Positions 8,128 through 15,400 of a DNA stretch of 64,000 nucleotides are shown in pieces. Numbering within the stretch: position 1 is the first letter of the stretch; the number at the start of each line of letters is the position of its first letter. The DNA is taken from positions 186,001 to 250,000 of the forward strand of contig NZ_JAJNMP010000002.1 in NCBI RefSeq assembly GCF_021044935.1, read 5' to 3'. Source of the DNA: Agromyces cavernae (GTDB lineage Bacteria > Actinomycetota > Actinomycetes > Actinomycetales > Microbacteriaceae). The notes under the pieces are model-generated. The model saw only the letters and a list, made by a program, of their open reading frames with translations, had not been told where the DNA came from and did no database searches. The translations under genes were made by a program, and so were the position numbers.

Positions 8128-9152
8128 GCACCACGATCCAACACGCGTTCGCCCCCTTCACCGCGATGCTGCGCCGCCCAGCCGAGCGGCGGCGGAACGC
8201 TCGCGCCCTCGTCGCGTCGACCACGGAAGGAGTCGACCGGCGGGAATGGGTCCGGCTCGGCGGCGTCGACCAGTGGATCACGATTCGCAGCGCGAGCCAG
8301 GGGAATCCGGTGCTGCTCGTCATCCCCGGCGGACCGGCCTCGCCGTACATCCCGTTCAATCCGCAGCTGCAGGCGTGGGAGCGGATCTTCACGGTGGTGC
8401 AGTGGGACCAGCGTGGCGTCGGCCGGACGTTCGTCCGGAACGGCGCGGATGCCGAGCTCACGCTCGCGAGGCTTGCCGCCGACGGTGTGGAGCTCGCGCG
8501 CTGGCTGACACGGGAGCTCGGAACCGAGCGCATCGTGCTGATGGGCAGCTCGGTCGGCACGGTCATCACCGCGCAGATGGCCATGGAGGCCCCCGAGCTC
8601 TTCAGCCAGCTCGTCGGCGCGAACCAGGTCGGCGTGGGGAGCCGGGCGGCTTCGTGGCGGGAGACGCGCGCCGAGCTCGAGCGTCGCGGAAAGCGGAAGC
8701 GCGTCGCGGCACTCGATGCCATCGGCCCCGACCCGCTGGGCTGGACCCCCGCGCAGGCGGAGGAGGTCAGCAAGCATGCCATCGCGGCCTCGCCGCAGGT
8801 GCCCGACATGGTCTACGACCTGATGCTGCCGGCGCTGATGTTCACGCCGGACTACTCGATGAGCGACATCCGTGCCATTGGGAAGAGCATGGAGATCGCG
8901 CGCGACGAGCTCTACGCGGAGCTTTGCGATCCGGATGTCGCGGGCCGGTACGAGATTCCGGTCCTCATGGTGCACGGCGAGGGCGATCTCGTGAACCCGG
9001 TGAGCGCCGTCCGCGCCCTGCTCCCGCGCGTCGACTCGCCGCGCACCGAGCTCGTCACGGTGCCGGACGTCGGGCACCTGGTCGAGTTCGCGGCGGTGGA
9101 ACGGTTCGCCGGCATCCTCGAGGAGAAGGTGTTGCAGCGAACGCCTCGATGA
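8124..9152 (+). CDS. Alpha/beta hydrolase, proline-iminopeptidase-like
   Basis: Serine hydrolase of the alpha/beta fold, 342 residues, no signal peptide, so cytosolic. Visible are the oxyanion region VIPGGPASPY, the WDQRGVGRTF block characteristic of the proline iminopeptidase group, the nucleophile elbow MGSSVGTV, a variable cap rich in charged residues, and the late VMVHGEGDLVNP (acid) and DVGHLVEF (His) segments completing the triad. It starts in an ATGA overlap with the MarR gene and ends seven bases before a convergent TetR gene. True peptidase activity cannot be read from sequence; esterase or lactonase activity is equally possible. Confidence 0.85.
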   Translation: MSTTIQHAFAPFTAMLRRPAERRRNARALVASTTEGVDRREWVRLGGVDQWITIRSASQGNPVLLVIPGGPASPYIPFNPQLQAWERIFTVVQWDQRGVGRTFVRNGADAELTLARLAADGVELARWLTRELGTERIVLMGSSVGTVITAQMAMEAPELFSQLVGANQVGVGSRAASWRETRAELERRGKRKRVAALDAIGPDPLGWTPAQAEEVSKHAIAASPQVPDMVYDLMLPALMFTPDYSMSDIRAIGKSMEIARDELYAELCDPDVAGRYEIPVLMVHGEGDLVNPVSAVRALLPRVDSPRTELVTVPDVGHLVEFAAVERFAGILEEKVLQRTPR

Positions 9153-9159
9153 GCCGCCG

Positions 9160-9732
9160 CTATGAGTGTGCGCTTCGGGCGGGTGGCGAGATCGTGCGCT
9201 CGAAGACGAGCCGGCGCACGGCGTCGTGATCGTGCCCGGCCACGTCGAACCGCATGAGGTGTCCCGCCATCCACACGGCGCTCGCGATCGCGGCGCTCGC
9301 GATGGCCTCCTGCTCGTCGCCCGTCGCCTCGAGCAGCAGTGCGTGGAGGTAGCCGACGCGTGCACGGTCGACGCGGCGGATGCGCTCGGCCACGCTCGGG
9401 TCGCGCCGGGCCCACTCGCGGATCGCGAGCTCGAGGCCGATGATGCCGTCGCGTTCCTGCACACTCCGCGACAGCGACTGGAGCCGCTCGTACGCGTCGC
9501 CGTTGCCGGCCTCGACCTCATCGATGACCGCGTTCGCGGCCTCGCGCTCCCACGCGTCCAGCATCTCGGTCAAGAGCTCCTCTCGGCCGGTGAAGTAGCC
9601 GTAGAACCCGCCCTTGGTCACGCCGAGGCGCTTCGCCAGCGCTTCGATGCGTACGGCGTCGGGCCCGCCCTCCTCGAGGGCCGTGAGGCCGGCGCGAATC
9701 CAGGTCGAACGGGGTGTGCGCGCACGAGCCAT
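9160..9732 (-). CDS. TetR family transcriptional regulator
   Basis: TetR/AcrR-type repressor, 190 residues. The N-terminal helix-turn-helix (about residues 10-55) ends in the family hallmark GVTKGGFYGYFTGREELL. The C-terminal ligand-binding half is helical and unassigned. It is transcribed away from the DUF2867-like gene at 9831, and the 98-base gap holds two matching palindromes (9750-9765, 9785-9800). It probably represses itself and that neighbour. It meets the hydrolase gene tail-to-tail with seven bases between stops. Confidence 0.9.
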   Translation of the reverse strand: MARARTPRSTWIRAGLTALEEGGPDAVRIEALAKRLGVTKGGFYGYFTGREELLTEMLDAWEREAANAVIDEVEAGNGDAYERLQSLSRSVQERDGIIGLELAIREWARRDPSVAERIRRVDRARVGYLHALLLEATGDEQEAIASAAIASAVWMAGHLMRFDVAGHDHDAVRRLVFERTISPPARSAHS

Positions 9733-9749
9733 CTCGTCTCCTCCTGATC

Positions 9750-9765
9750 TATACGACAGCGTACA
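9750..9765. promoter_or_regulatory. TetR operator, copy 1
   Basis: Near-perfect palindrome TATACG-ACAG-CGTACA, with five of six arm positions complementary. It lies 17 bases upstream of the TetR start. Its partner at 9785 has the same arms in opposite order, so each may bind one TetR dimer. Confidence 0.65.
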
Positions 9766-9784
9766 GACTTGCTACAGTGTGGAT

Positions 9785-9800
9785 TGTACGCACCCGTATA
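9785..9800. promoter_or_regulatory. TetR operator, copy 2
   Basis: TGTACG-CACC-CGTATA, the mirror of copy 1, with starts 35 bases apart. Outer bases CT/AG extend the symmetry between the two copies. It lies 30 bases before the DUF2867-like gene, where it would block that promoter. Confidence 0.65.
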
Positions 9801-9830
9801 GATCGCATCCGTAGAGACCGAGGGGGAGAA

Positions 9831-10892
9831 ATGACGCGGTTGCCGATATCCGCCCACCTGGAGCGACCATGGCGCATCCATGAGTTCGCGCCCGAGTTCG
9901 ACGTCGAAGACGTCTGGTCGTTCCGCACGCCCGGCGCCGGCGCTGACGACTTCGACGCCATGGTCGACGCGATGCGCGACGCGGGAGGTCCCGGCTCGTC
10001 GTCGCGGCTCACTCGGGCGCTTTTCGCGTTGCGGTGGCGCCTCGGCGCGCTCTTCGGCTGGGACGACGGAGGCGGCGGGCTGGGTGCTCGCGTCACAGCC
10101 GTGCGCGACCGACTCCCCGAAGGGCTTCGCCAGACGGTCGCGGGGGAGCCGTACGACAGCGTCTTCATTCCGGCGTACCGCGTGCGAGACGAACTCGCGA
10201 GCGAACTGGCGAACCGCACAGTGCACACGATCATGCACCTCGGCTGGGTGCCCGGCGCGAACGGATACGAACTTCGGATGGCCGTGCTCGTGCGCCCCAA
10301 CGGACTCTTCGGCCGCATGTACCTAGCGGCGATCCTGCCCTTCCGCTACCTCATCGTCTATCCGTCGCTGACCCGGCAGTGGGAGGGGGCGTGGCGGGCA
10401 CGGAAGACCGCGGACGGCGGGCGGGTCGCGCGGCTCCGCAGTGCCGAGTTGTCCGCCCCGATCCGATTGCTCGGCGATCCCGACGCCGACGCGGTCGATG
10501 CTGTGGCCATCAGGACGGCGGTGCGTGTCGACCCGGTCGAATGGGCCTCCGCCCTGCTCGACGGCCTGGGCGATCGCGGCCAGTTCATCTGGCGCCGGGT
10601 GCTCGGTCTGCGTCTCTCCGATCTCGGCGAAACCGACACCGTGGCGGGCTGGCCGATCGTCGCCCGCGACGTCGACTGGGTGCGACTGGAGGCCTCGTCG
10701 AAGGATCTCACCGGCCAGCTCGTCATCAGCGTCGATGGGGACACGGTGACGCTGGCGACCTTCGTCCGATACCGGCGGATGCGCGGGCGGATCGTCTGGC
10801 AGCTCATCCTGCCGATGCACCGGGTCGTGACCGCACGTCTCTTGCGCGACGCACCCGCGGGCGTCAGTACGACGCCTCGCTCTCGCGGATGA
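9831..10892 (+). CDS. DUF2867-like two-domain protein
   Basis: Protein of unknown function, 353 residues, no signal peptide or clear membrane helix. Residues about 10-190 match the DUF2867 pattern I know from SDR-associated proteins: an aromatic/acidic start (RPWRIHEFAPEFDVEDVWSF), ALFALRWRLGALFGWDD, and ANRTVHTIMHLGWVPG followed by PFRYLIVYP. The second half (about 220-340) looks like another domain of the same type, with WPIVARDVDWVRLEASS, a beta-rich TLATFVRYRRMRGRIVWQ and a closing LPMHRVVTARLL resembling PFRYLIVYP. The family is thought to be a lipid- or ligand-binding fold; no catalytic residue is evident. GGGGGAG precedes ATG 9831. Divergent TetR control suggests it is induced by a small molecule. 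Confidence 0.75.
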   Translation: MTRLPISAHLERPWRIHEFAPEFDVEDVWSFRTPGAGADDFDAMVDAMRDAGGPGSSSRLTRALFALRWRLGALFGWDDGGGGLGARVTAVRDRLPEGLRQTVAGEPYDSVFIPAYRVRDELASELANRTVHTIMHLGWVPGANGYELRMAVLVRPNGLFGRMYLAAILPFRYLIVYPSLTRQWEGAWRARKTADGGRVARLRSAELSAPIRLLGDPDADAVDAVAIRTAVRVDPVEWASALLDGLGDRGQFIWRRVLGLRLSDLGETDTVAGWPIVARDVDWVRLEASSKDLTGQLVISVDGDTVTLATFVRYRRMRGRIVWQLILPMHRVVTARLLRDAPAGVSTTPRSRG

Positions 10893-10924
10893 GGGACCGA
10901 ATCGGGCGGTTCGTTGGTGCGTGA

Positions 10925-11422
10925 TCAGATCAGGTCGAACTTCCCGGTTTCGGTTCTCTTCGTGACGGTGCCGGCCGCGAAGAGCCGAGCGCTCATCGCG
11001 ATGTAGACCCCCGGCGCAGATGTCTGGGCGGCTCCGATCGCGTAGCCGAGGTTGAAGTGCGCATCGGTGCGACTCATCGCTGCGGGCTGCAGGGCACCGG
11101 TGATCACGATGGTCTTGTCGGGCGGCGCGTGTTCGCTCAGGTAGTCGGCGGTGTCGGTCATGGTGTCCGTGCCGTGGGTAATGACGATGCGGTCGGCGGC
11201 GATCTCGGCGATTCGCGCGAGTAGCCGGGAACGATCGTCGTCGGTCAAGTCGAGGCTGTCTTTGGCGATGACGGCTTCGATCGGGATGGTTTGATCCGTG
11301 GCGATGCCGTCAAGTACGCGTATCGCGGCAGGGGGCCCGATCTCGAGTTCTCCGGCGAGGGTGTAGGTTTTGTCGATGGTGCCGCCGGTAGCCAGGATCA
11401 CGAGCTCGCTCTGGTCGGTCAT
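10925..11422 (-). CDS. Single-domain L-asparaginase-like protein
   Basis: Asparaginase-fold protein of only 165 residues, against about 330 for normal asparaginases. The N-terminal catalytic domain is complete: first Thr in LATGGTIDKTY, the Thr-Asp pair in THGTDTMTDTA, the Lys in the PPDKTIV strand and the following TGALQP. The C-terminal domain, which in the classic tetramer supplies substrate-binding residues to the neighbouring subunit, is absent, and the protein ends cleanly at KFDLI. Standalone short forms of this kind are known. It is the last gene of the minus-strand operon, 36 bases after the PLP enzyme. Activity on asparagine, another amide, or none at all remains open. Confidence 0.8.
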   Translation of the reverse strand: MTDQSELVILATGGTIDKTYTLAGELEIGPPAAIRVLDGIATDQTIPIEAVIAKDSLDLTDDDRSRLLARIAEIAADRIVITHGTDTMTDTADYLSEHAPPDKTIVITGALQPAAMSRTDAHFNLGYAIGAAQTSAPGVYIAMSARLFAAGTVTKRTETGKFDLI

Positions 11423-11458
11423 GTGTGGGCGTCCTTGATTGTCGTGCAGCCGGCGGGG

Positions 11459-12586
11459 TCACCAGCCGTTGTGGCGGTGCCACGTGCCCGTGGGCGGGTG
11501 TTGGCCGGTGAGCTGGTAGTGCTCGTGTTGGGATGCGGTGGCGCAGGCGTGGTTCGGGATGATCCGCAGTCGGGTCCCGATGGCCAGGTCGGGAAGGTCG
11601 CGGTTGCTTCCGGGTCTGATGGCGAGTTGTCCGTGTTCTTGGCTGGCGGCGACCATGATCAGATCTGCGATGACGTGACCGTCGAGGGTCGCGACGAGGC
11701 CGTAGCCCTGGTCTACGGGTTGCTGGGCGGTGCCGCGGTCGCGCGAGGTGGCCATCCAACCTCCGTCGGTGATGATCCACCGGTGGGCGGGTTGGTGCCC
11801 GATGACCGTGACCACGACGGACAGTGCGATGTCTTCGATTCGGCAGACACCGATGCCGGCCATGACGAGGTCGAAGAAGACGAAGTTGCCGGCGCGGACT
11901 TCGGTGACGCCGGCGAGGGTCGTCGCGGCGTGTGCGGTGGGTGTGGAGCCGACGCTGACCACCGGGCACTCCACTCCTGCGGTGCGTAGCCGGTCGGCCG
12001 CGTCGACGAGGGTGGCGCGTTCGTTCTCGGCAGCGTCCTGCTGTGCCGGCCCGGTCGCGGCGAAGTAGGACTCGCCTGCGTGATCGAGCACGCCGCGCAT
12101 CAGTCCGGCGGCATCGAGGATTCGCGCGATCTCGAGCAGGGTGGGATCGTCGGGGCGGATGCCGCCGCGATGCCCGTCGCAGTCGATCTCGATCAGCGCG
12201 GGGAGGCGGACGTGGTGTTCGGCGCAGTAGGCGACGACGGCCTCGGCCTGCGCTGGGCTGTCCAGGAGCAGGGTGAGGTCGACCCCTCTGCGGAACAACT
12301 GGGCGGCGCGTTGCAGCTTGTGCGGGTCGATGCCGACGGCGTAGAGGATGTCGGTGTACCCGGCGTCGGCGAAGTACTCCGCTTCGGCGAGCGTCGACAC
12401 CGTGATGGGGCCGCTACCTGTGGGGTACACGCGGGCGGCGACGTCGACGGACTTCGCGGTCTTCACATGCAACCGCAACGGAATGCCCAGCGCGTCCAGG
12501 CGTGTTCGCAGTCGGTCGATGTTCGCGTCGACCCGGTCGACGTCAACGGCGAGGAACGGCGTGTCAGGAATGGTCAGGTCGCTCAT
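11459..12586 (-). CDS. D-serine dehydratase / D-threonine aldolase-like PLP enzyme
   Basis: PLP enzyme of fold type III (alanine-racemase-like barrel, DSD1/D-threonine aldolase group), 375 residues. The cofactor lysine is in LHVKTAKS (residues 40-46). HAGESY and the TPTA phosphate-binding turn follow. The C-terminal PNHACAT holds the His and Cys that bind the catalytic metal in eukaryotic D-serine dehydratase. Relatives act on D-serine, D-threonine or D-threo-3-hydroxyaspartate; which applies here cannot be told. Its start overlaps the stop of the reductase gene by ATGA. The usual HVKTHK is HVKTAK here, which may alter the cofactor environment. Confidence 0.82.
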   Translation of the reverse strand: MSDLTIPDTPFLAVDVDRVDANIDRLRTRLDALGIPLRLHVKTAKSVDVAARVYPTGSGPITVSTLAEAEYFADAGYTDILYAVGIDPHKLQRAAQLFRRGVDLTLLLDSPAQAEAVVAYCAEHHVRLPALIEIDCDGHRGGIRPDDPTLLEIARILDAAGLMRGVLDHAGESYFAATGPAQQDAAENERATLVDAADRLRTAGVECPVVSVGSTPTAHAATTLAGVTEVRAGNFVFFDLVMAGIGVCRIEDIALSVVVTVIGHQPAHRWIITDGGWMATSRDRGTAQQPVDQGYGLVATLDGHVIADLIMVAASQEHGQLAIRPGSNRDLPDLAIGTRLRIIPNHACATASQHEHYQLTGQHPPTGTWHRHNGW

Positions 12587-13503
12587 GTCGCTTCCCGCGC
12601 GGTGTGGGCAGCCAGGATGTGCTCGGCCAGCGTGAGGTCCTGCAAGGCGAATCCCGAGCTGTCGAAGATCGTGACCTGATCGCGGATGACGCGGCCGGGG
12701 GCGTCGCCTCGGAGCACGTCTCGTAGGGGGGTGATCGGCATGTGCTGCGGTGCGTGCTGGAACTCACCCAGGGTGCGGGTCTGTTCGATGACGTCGCAGA
12801 ACAGTGCGGCTCGGGCGTGCAGGGCCGTAGGAAGTTCTTGCTTTCCCGGCCCGTCGGCACCCATGGCGGAGACGTGGGTGCCGGGTCGCACCCATTCCGC
12901 GTTGAACAACGGTTCCCGGGAGGTGGTGACCGTGACCAGCACGTCGGCGGCCTCGACCGCGGCCTGGATGGAAGTGGGAGTCACAGGGACTGAGAGGTGC
13001 GCGGACAGCCGATCAGCCAGCTGCGCTGCCTTGGCCTCGCTTCGGCCACTGATCAGCACTCTGGCGATGGGTCGGACTCGGGCGACGGCTGCGGCTTCGT
13101 AGAACGCTTGGGTTCCGGTACCGACGACGGTGAGGGTGGATGCATCGTCTCGGGCGAGTGCCTGGACAGCGAGCGCGTCGGCGGCCGCGGTGCGCATCGC
13201 ATTCGCCGCGGCGGCTTCGATTACGGCGCTGAGTCGACCGGTTTCCGGGTCGAGCAGCAGTGTGGTGGATCCGTGTCGTGGCAGGCCGAGCTCGCTGTTT
13301 CCATGCCAGTAGGTGCCCACCTTCACCCCGGTGGCGGTGCCGGTGCTGCCCGACTTCACGGTGAACCGTTGCCCCTCGGTGAGGGTGTGCCCGATCACGA
13401 CCGGAAACACCGCCCCATCGGATGTGAACGCCGATCGAGCGGCTGCGAGAGCGAGTTCCTCGTCGACCAGCTCGCTGGTGACCGCTTCACTCAGATACCG
13501 CAT
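12583..13503 (-). CDS. Ornithine cyclodeaminase / mu-crystallin family reductase
   Basis: NAD(P)-dependent imine reductase or amino-acid dehydrogenase-like protein of the OCD/mu-crystallin family, 306 residues. Visible are the substrate-side VKSGSTG block, the Rossmann motif VVGTGTQA, the ISGRSEAKA strand end that helps choose NADPH (Arg after Gly-Ser type turn), and VTVTTSREPLF. The start is the ATG at 13503; an open frame further upstream has no similarity and lies inside the regulator. It overlaps the regulator gene by 17 bases and the D-serine-dehydratase-like gene by four. Relatives reduce iminosuccinate, imino-arginine or cyclic ketimines. Confidence 0.85.
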   Translation of the reverse strand: MRYLSEAVTSELVDEELALAAARSAFTSDGAVFPVVIGHTLTEGQRFTVKSGSTGTATGVKVGTYWHGNSELGLPRHGSTTLLLDPETGRLSAVIEAAAANAMRTAAADALAVQALARDDASTLTVVGTGTQAFYEAAAVARVRPIARVLISGRSEAKAAQLADRLSAHLSVPVTPTSIQAAVEAADVLVTVTTSREPLFNAEWVRPGTHVSAMGADGPGKQELPTALHARAALFCDVIEQTRTLGEFQHAPQHMPITPLRDVLRGDAPGRVIRDQVTIFDSSGFALQDLTLAEHILAAHTAREAT

Positions 13504-14152
13504 CGAGCGTCTCCCTGATCTTTCTGAGGTCGTTGTACAAACCTGCGCGGGACACGTCCAGGCGGGCGGCCACCACGGCAGCTGCGCCGCGCATCTCGAA
13601 CACGGCGGCGTTGGCGAGGTCTCGGATCGCGGCGACACGCGTCCCTCGGTCGAACGCGCGCGCCGGCACACCAGCATCCCGTTCGTGTTGTTCGATGATT
13701 CTGTCCGTCCTCTCCACCAGCCCAGCGGTGAACTCGGTAACCGGTGCGCTCTCATCGGTGGAGGTGCCGGGTAGCCCGATCAGGTCGTTGACCGCGTCGG
13801 AGATCCGGCCGAGGGCGGTGACGTCGACGTTGATGCAGAGTGCGCCGATCAGTCTTCCCGCGTCGTCCCGCAGCGGGATGGTCGTGCTCTTCAACACCGT
13901 GCCGCCGGGGGTGCGGGTGAGGTAGTTCAGGTCCGTTGTTGCGGCGTCACCGGCAACAAGGACGCGCCGACCGATGTCGCTCATCCCATCCCCGACCTGC
14001 CGGCCGGTCACATCTCCCGCGACAGCGATCACCGAACGTTCCGGGGTTCGATAGTCGTGCAGCACGACCTCGCAAGACCGGCCGAACGTTGCCGCCATCC
14101 CAGGGATGAGGCCGCGGACGGTGTCCAGCACCCGGTCAGCAGAATCCGTCAT
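13487..14152 (-). CDS. YheO/DauR-type transcriptional regulator
   Basis: Transcription factor, 221 residues, with an N-terminal YheO-like PAS domain (about residues 12-125, including CEVVLHDYRTPERSVIAVAG and GALCINVDVTAL) and a C-terminal DauR-type helix-turn-helix (about 175-215, ending AARLDVSRAGLYNDLRKIRE). The best-known relative, DauR, controls a D-arginine catabolic operon that also has an OCD-family reductase, which strengthens the idea of D-amino-acid or imino-acid catabolism here. It is coupled to the upstream PLP gene by ATGA (14149) and overlaps the reductase by 17 bases. A likely binding site is the inverted repeat at 15299-15315. Confidence 0.85.
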   Translation of the reverse strand: MTDSADRVLDTVRGLIPGMAATFGRSCEVVLHDYRTPERSVIAVAGDVTGRQVGDGMSDIGRRVLVAGDAATTDLNYLTRTPGGTVLKSTTIPLRDDAGRLIGALCINVDVTALGRISDAVNDLIGLPGTSTDESAPVTEFTAGLVERTDRIIEQHERDAGVPARAFDRGTRVAAIRDLANAAVFEMRGAAAVVAARLDVSRAGLYNDLRKIRETLDAVSE

Positions 14153-15288
14153 GCCCGCACCCCCTCGACCAGGTCGAGCACAAGCGGAGCGGCCTTCAGC
14201 CCCGACCCGCTCAGCATCACCACCGTCGTCTCCGCCGGTGTGATGCTCCCTGACCGTAGCAGCGTCGAATAGGCTGCGGCCGCGCTGGCGCTTGTCGGTT
14301 CCACGAACAATCCTCGCGAGCAGAGGGCATCCAGGGCGCGGACGATGTCCTCTTCAGGGATCGCAACCGTCGCCCCGCCGGTCTCACGCAGCGCGGTGAT
14401 CATCTGCGTCAGCCGCAACGGGTGAGCGATCGCCGTACCTTCCGCGATCGTCGGACGCACCGGTCGTGCCACTGGGACGTCGACGCCGGCGGTGAAACTC
14501 GCATCCACGGGCGAACAGTTCAGCGGCTGCGCCGCGAACAGGCGCGGCATCCGCGCGATCTGCCCTGCGTTCAGCAACTCCCGGAACCCGAGGTAGCAAC
14601 CCAGCAGGCTGCTGCCGGCCCCCACCGAGACGATCACGTTGTCGGGTGCGCGGAATCCGAGATTCTCCCAGAGCTCGTAGGCCTGCGTCTTCGTCCCCTG
14701 CAGGAAGAAGGCCTGCCAATTGTGGCTCGCATAGAACGCGTCACCGGTCGCCTGCCGGATCGCCGCGTTCTGCGACTCCTCACGCGGACCTTCGACCAAC
14801 TCCACGTCGGCCCCGTAGGCGCGGACCTGCGCGATCTTCGCCGGCGACGTACTGGCCGGCGCGAAGATCTTGACCCGCATTCCGCCCGCGGCTCCATAGC
14901 CGGCGACCGACGACCCGCCGTTGCCCGAGCTGTCCTCCAGCACACTCGAGATACCTCGGTCCCGCAGATATGAGAGCATCACGCTCGAACCGCGATCCTT
15001 GAAACTCCCGGTCGGGCTGAACCACTCCGCCTTGAACAGCGGACGCGATCCGTCCACCCACTCGTGCTCGACCAGTGGCGTGAATCCCTCGCCCATCGTG
15101 ATGGGCGCCGCGATATCGACCGGGAACGCCGCCCGGTACCGCCAGAGCGACCGCTCCGCGCCGTCGACGTCGTCGCGCCCGATTCCCGGCCCCGGATCAA
15201 TCCACAGCGGACGGCCCGCCGCCGAACGCCACCGCGGTACGTCCAACGGATACGTGCTGCCGTCCACCTGATCTCGATAAGCGCTCAC
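14149..15288 (-). CDS. Threonine-synthase-like PLP-dependent lyase
   Basis: PLP enzyme of fold type II (threonine synthase / threonine dehydratase group), 379 residues from GTG 15288. The cofactor lysine is K97 in SPTGSFKDRG. SSGNGGSS forms the substrate/phosphate loop, with VSVGAGSSL and the C-terminal MLSGSGLKAA. The first ~65 residues resemble the short N-terminal domain of threonine synthases. Chromosomal threonine synthase normally sits with thrB/hom; here the partners are an OCD reductase, a DSD1-like enzyme and an asparaginase, so a catabolic beta-elimination role is more likely. GTG 15288 has no Shine-Dalgarno site but lies seven bases after a good -10, so leaderless initiation is likely. 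Confidence 0.8.
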   Translation of the reverse strand: MSAYRDQVDGSTYPLDVPRWRSAAGRPLWIDPGPGIGRDDVDGAERSLWRYRAAFPVDIAAPITMGEGFTPLVEHEWVDGSRPLFKAEWFSPTGSFKDRGSSVMLSYLRDRGISSVLEDSSGNGGSSVAGYGAAGGMRVKIFAPASTSPAKIAQVRAYGADVELVEGPREESQNAAIRQATGDAFYASHNWQAFFLQGTKTQAYELWENLGFRAPDNVIVSVGAGSSLLGCYLGFRELLNAGQIARMPRLFAAQPLNCSPVDASFTAGVDVPVARPVRPTIAEGTAIAHPLRLTQMITALRETGGATVAIPEEDIVRALDALCSRGLFVEPTSASAAAAYSTLLRSGSITPAETTVVMLSGSGLKAAPLVLDLVEGVRA

Positions 15289-15295
15289 CTGGGTA

Positions 15296-15324
15296 AGTGT
15301 AGACGATGTGTCTACTAATGTACA
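15296..15324 (-). promoter_or_regulatory. Promoter of the amino-acid operon, leaderless
   Basis: Reading the minus strand: TGTACA (plus 15319-15324) as -35, 17 bases, then TACACT (plus 15296-15301) as -10, then seven bases to GTG 15288. This is the standard actinobacterial leaderless arrangement. Confidence 0.6.
15299..15315. promoter_or_regulatory. Operator of the amino-acid operon
   Basis: Exact inverted repeat GTAGAC-N5-GTCTAC covering part of the -10 element and the spacer. Repression or ligand-dependent switching by the DauR-like regulator encoded second in the operon is the simplest reading. Confidence 0.6.
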
Positions 15325-15400
15325 TTTCGACCACGACGCCGCAGTAGCGCGCGGGAACCGCCATCTCATGCGGATAGCTGCTGTCCGTATCCTGAGGCGC

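Noticed and set aside
10925..15288. Beta-hydroxyaspartate cycle genes
   Set aside because: The known cycle needs an aspartate-glyoxylate aminotransferase and a hydroxyaspartate aldolase with an IclR regulator. Neither partner nor IclR is present, so only a loose enzymatic resemblance remains.
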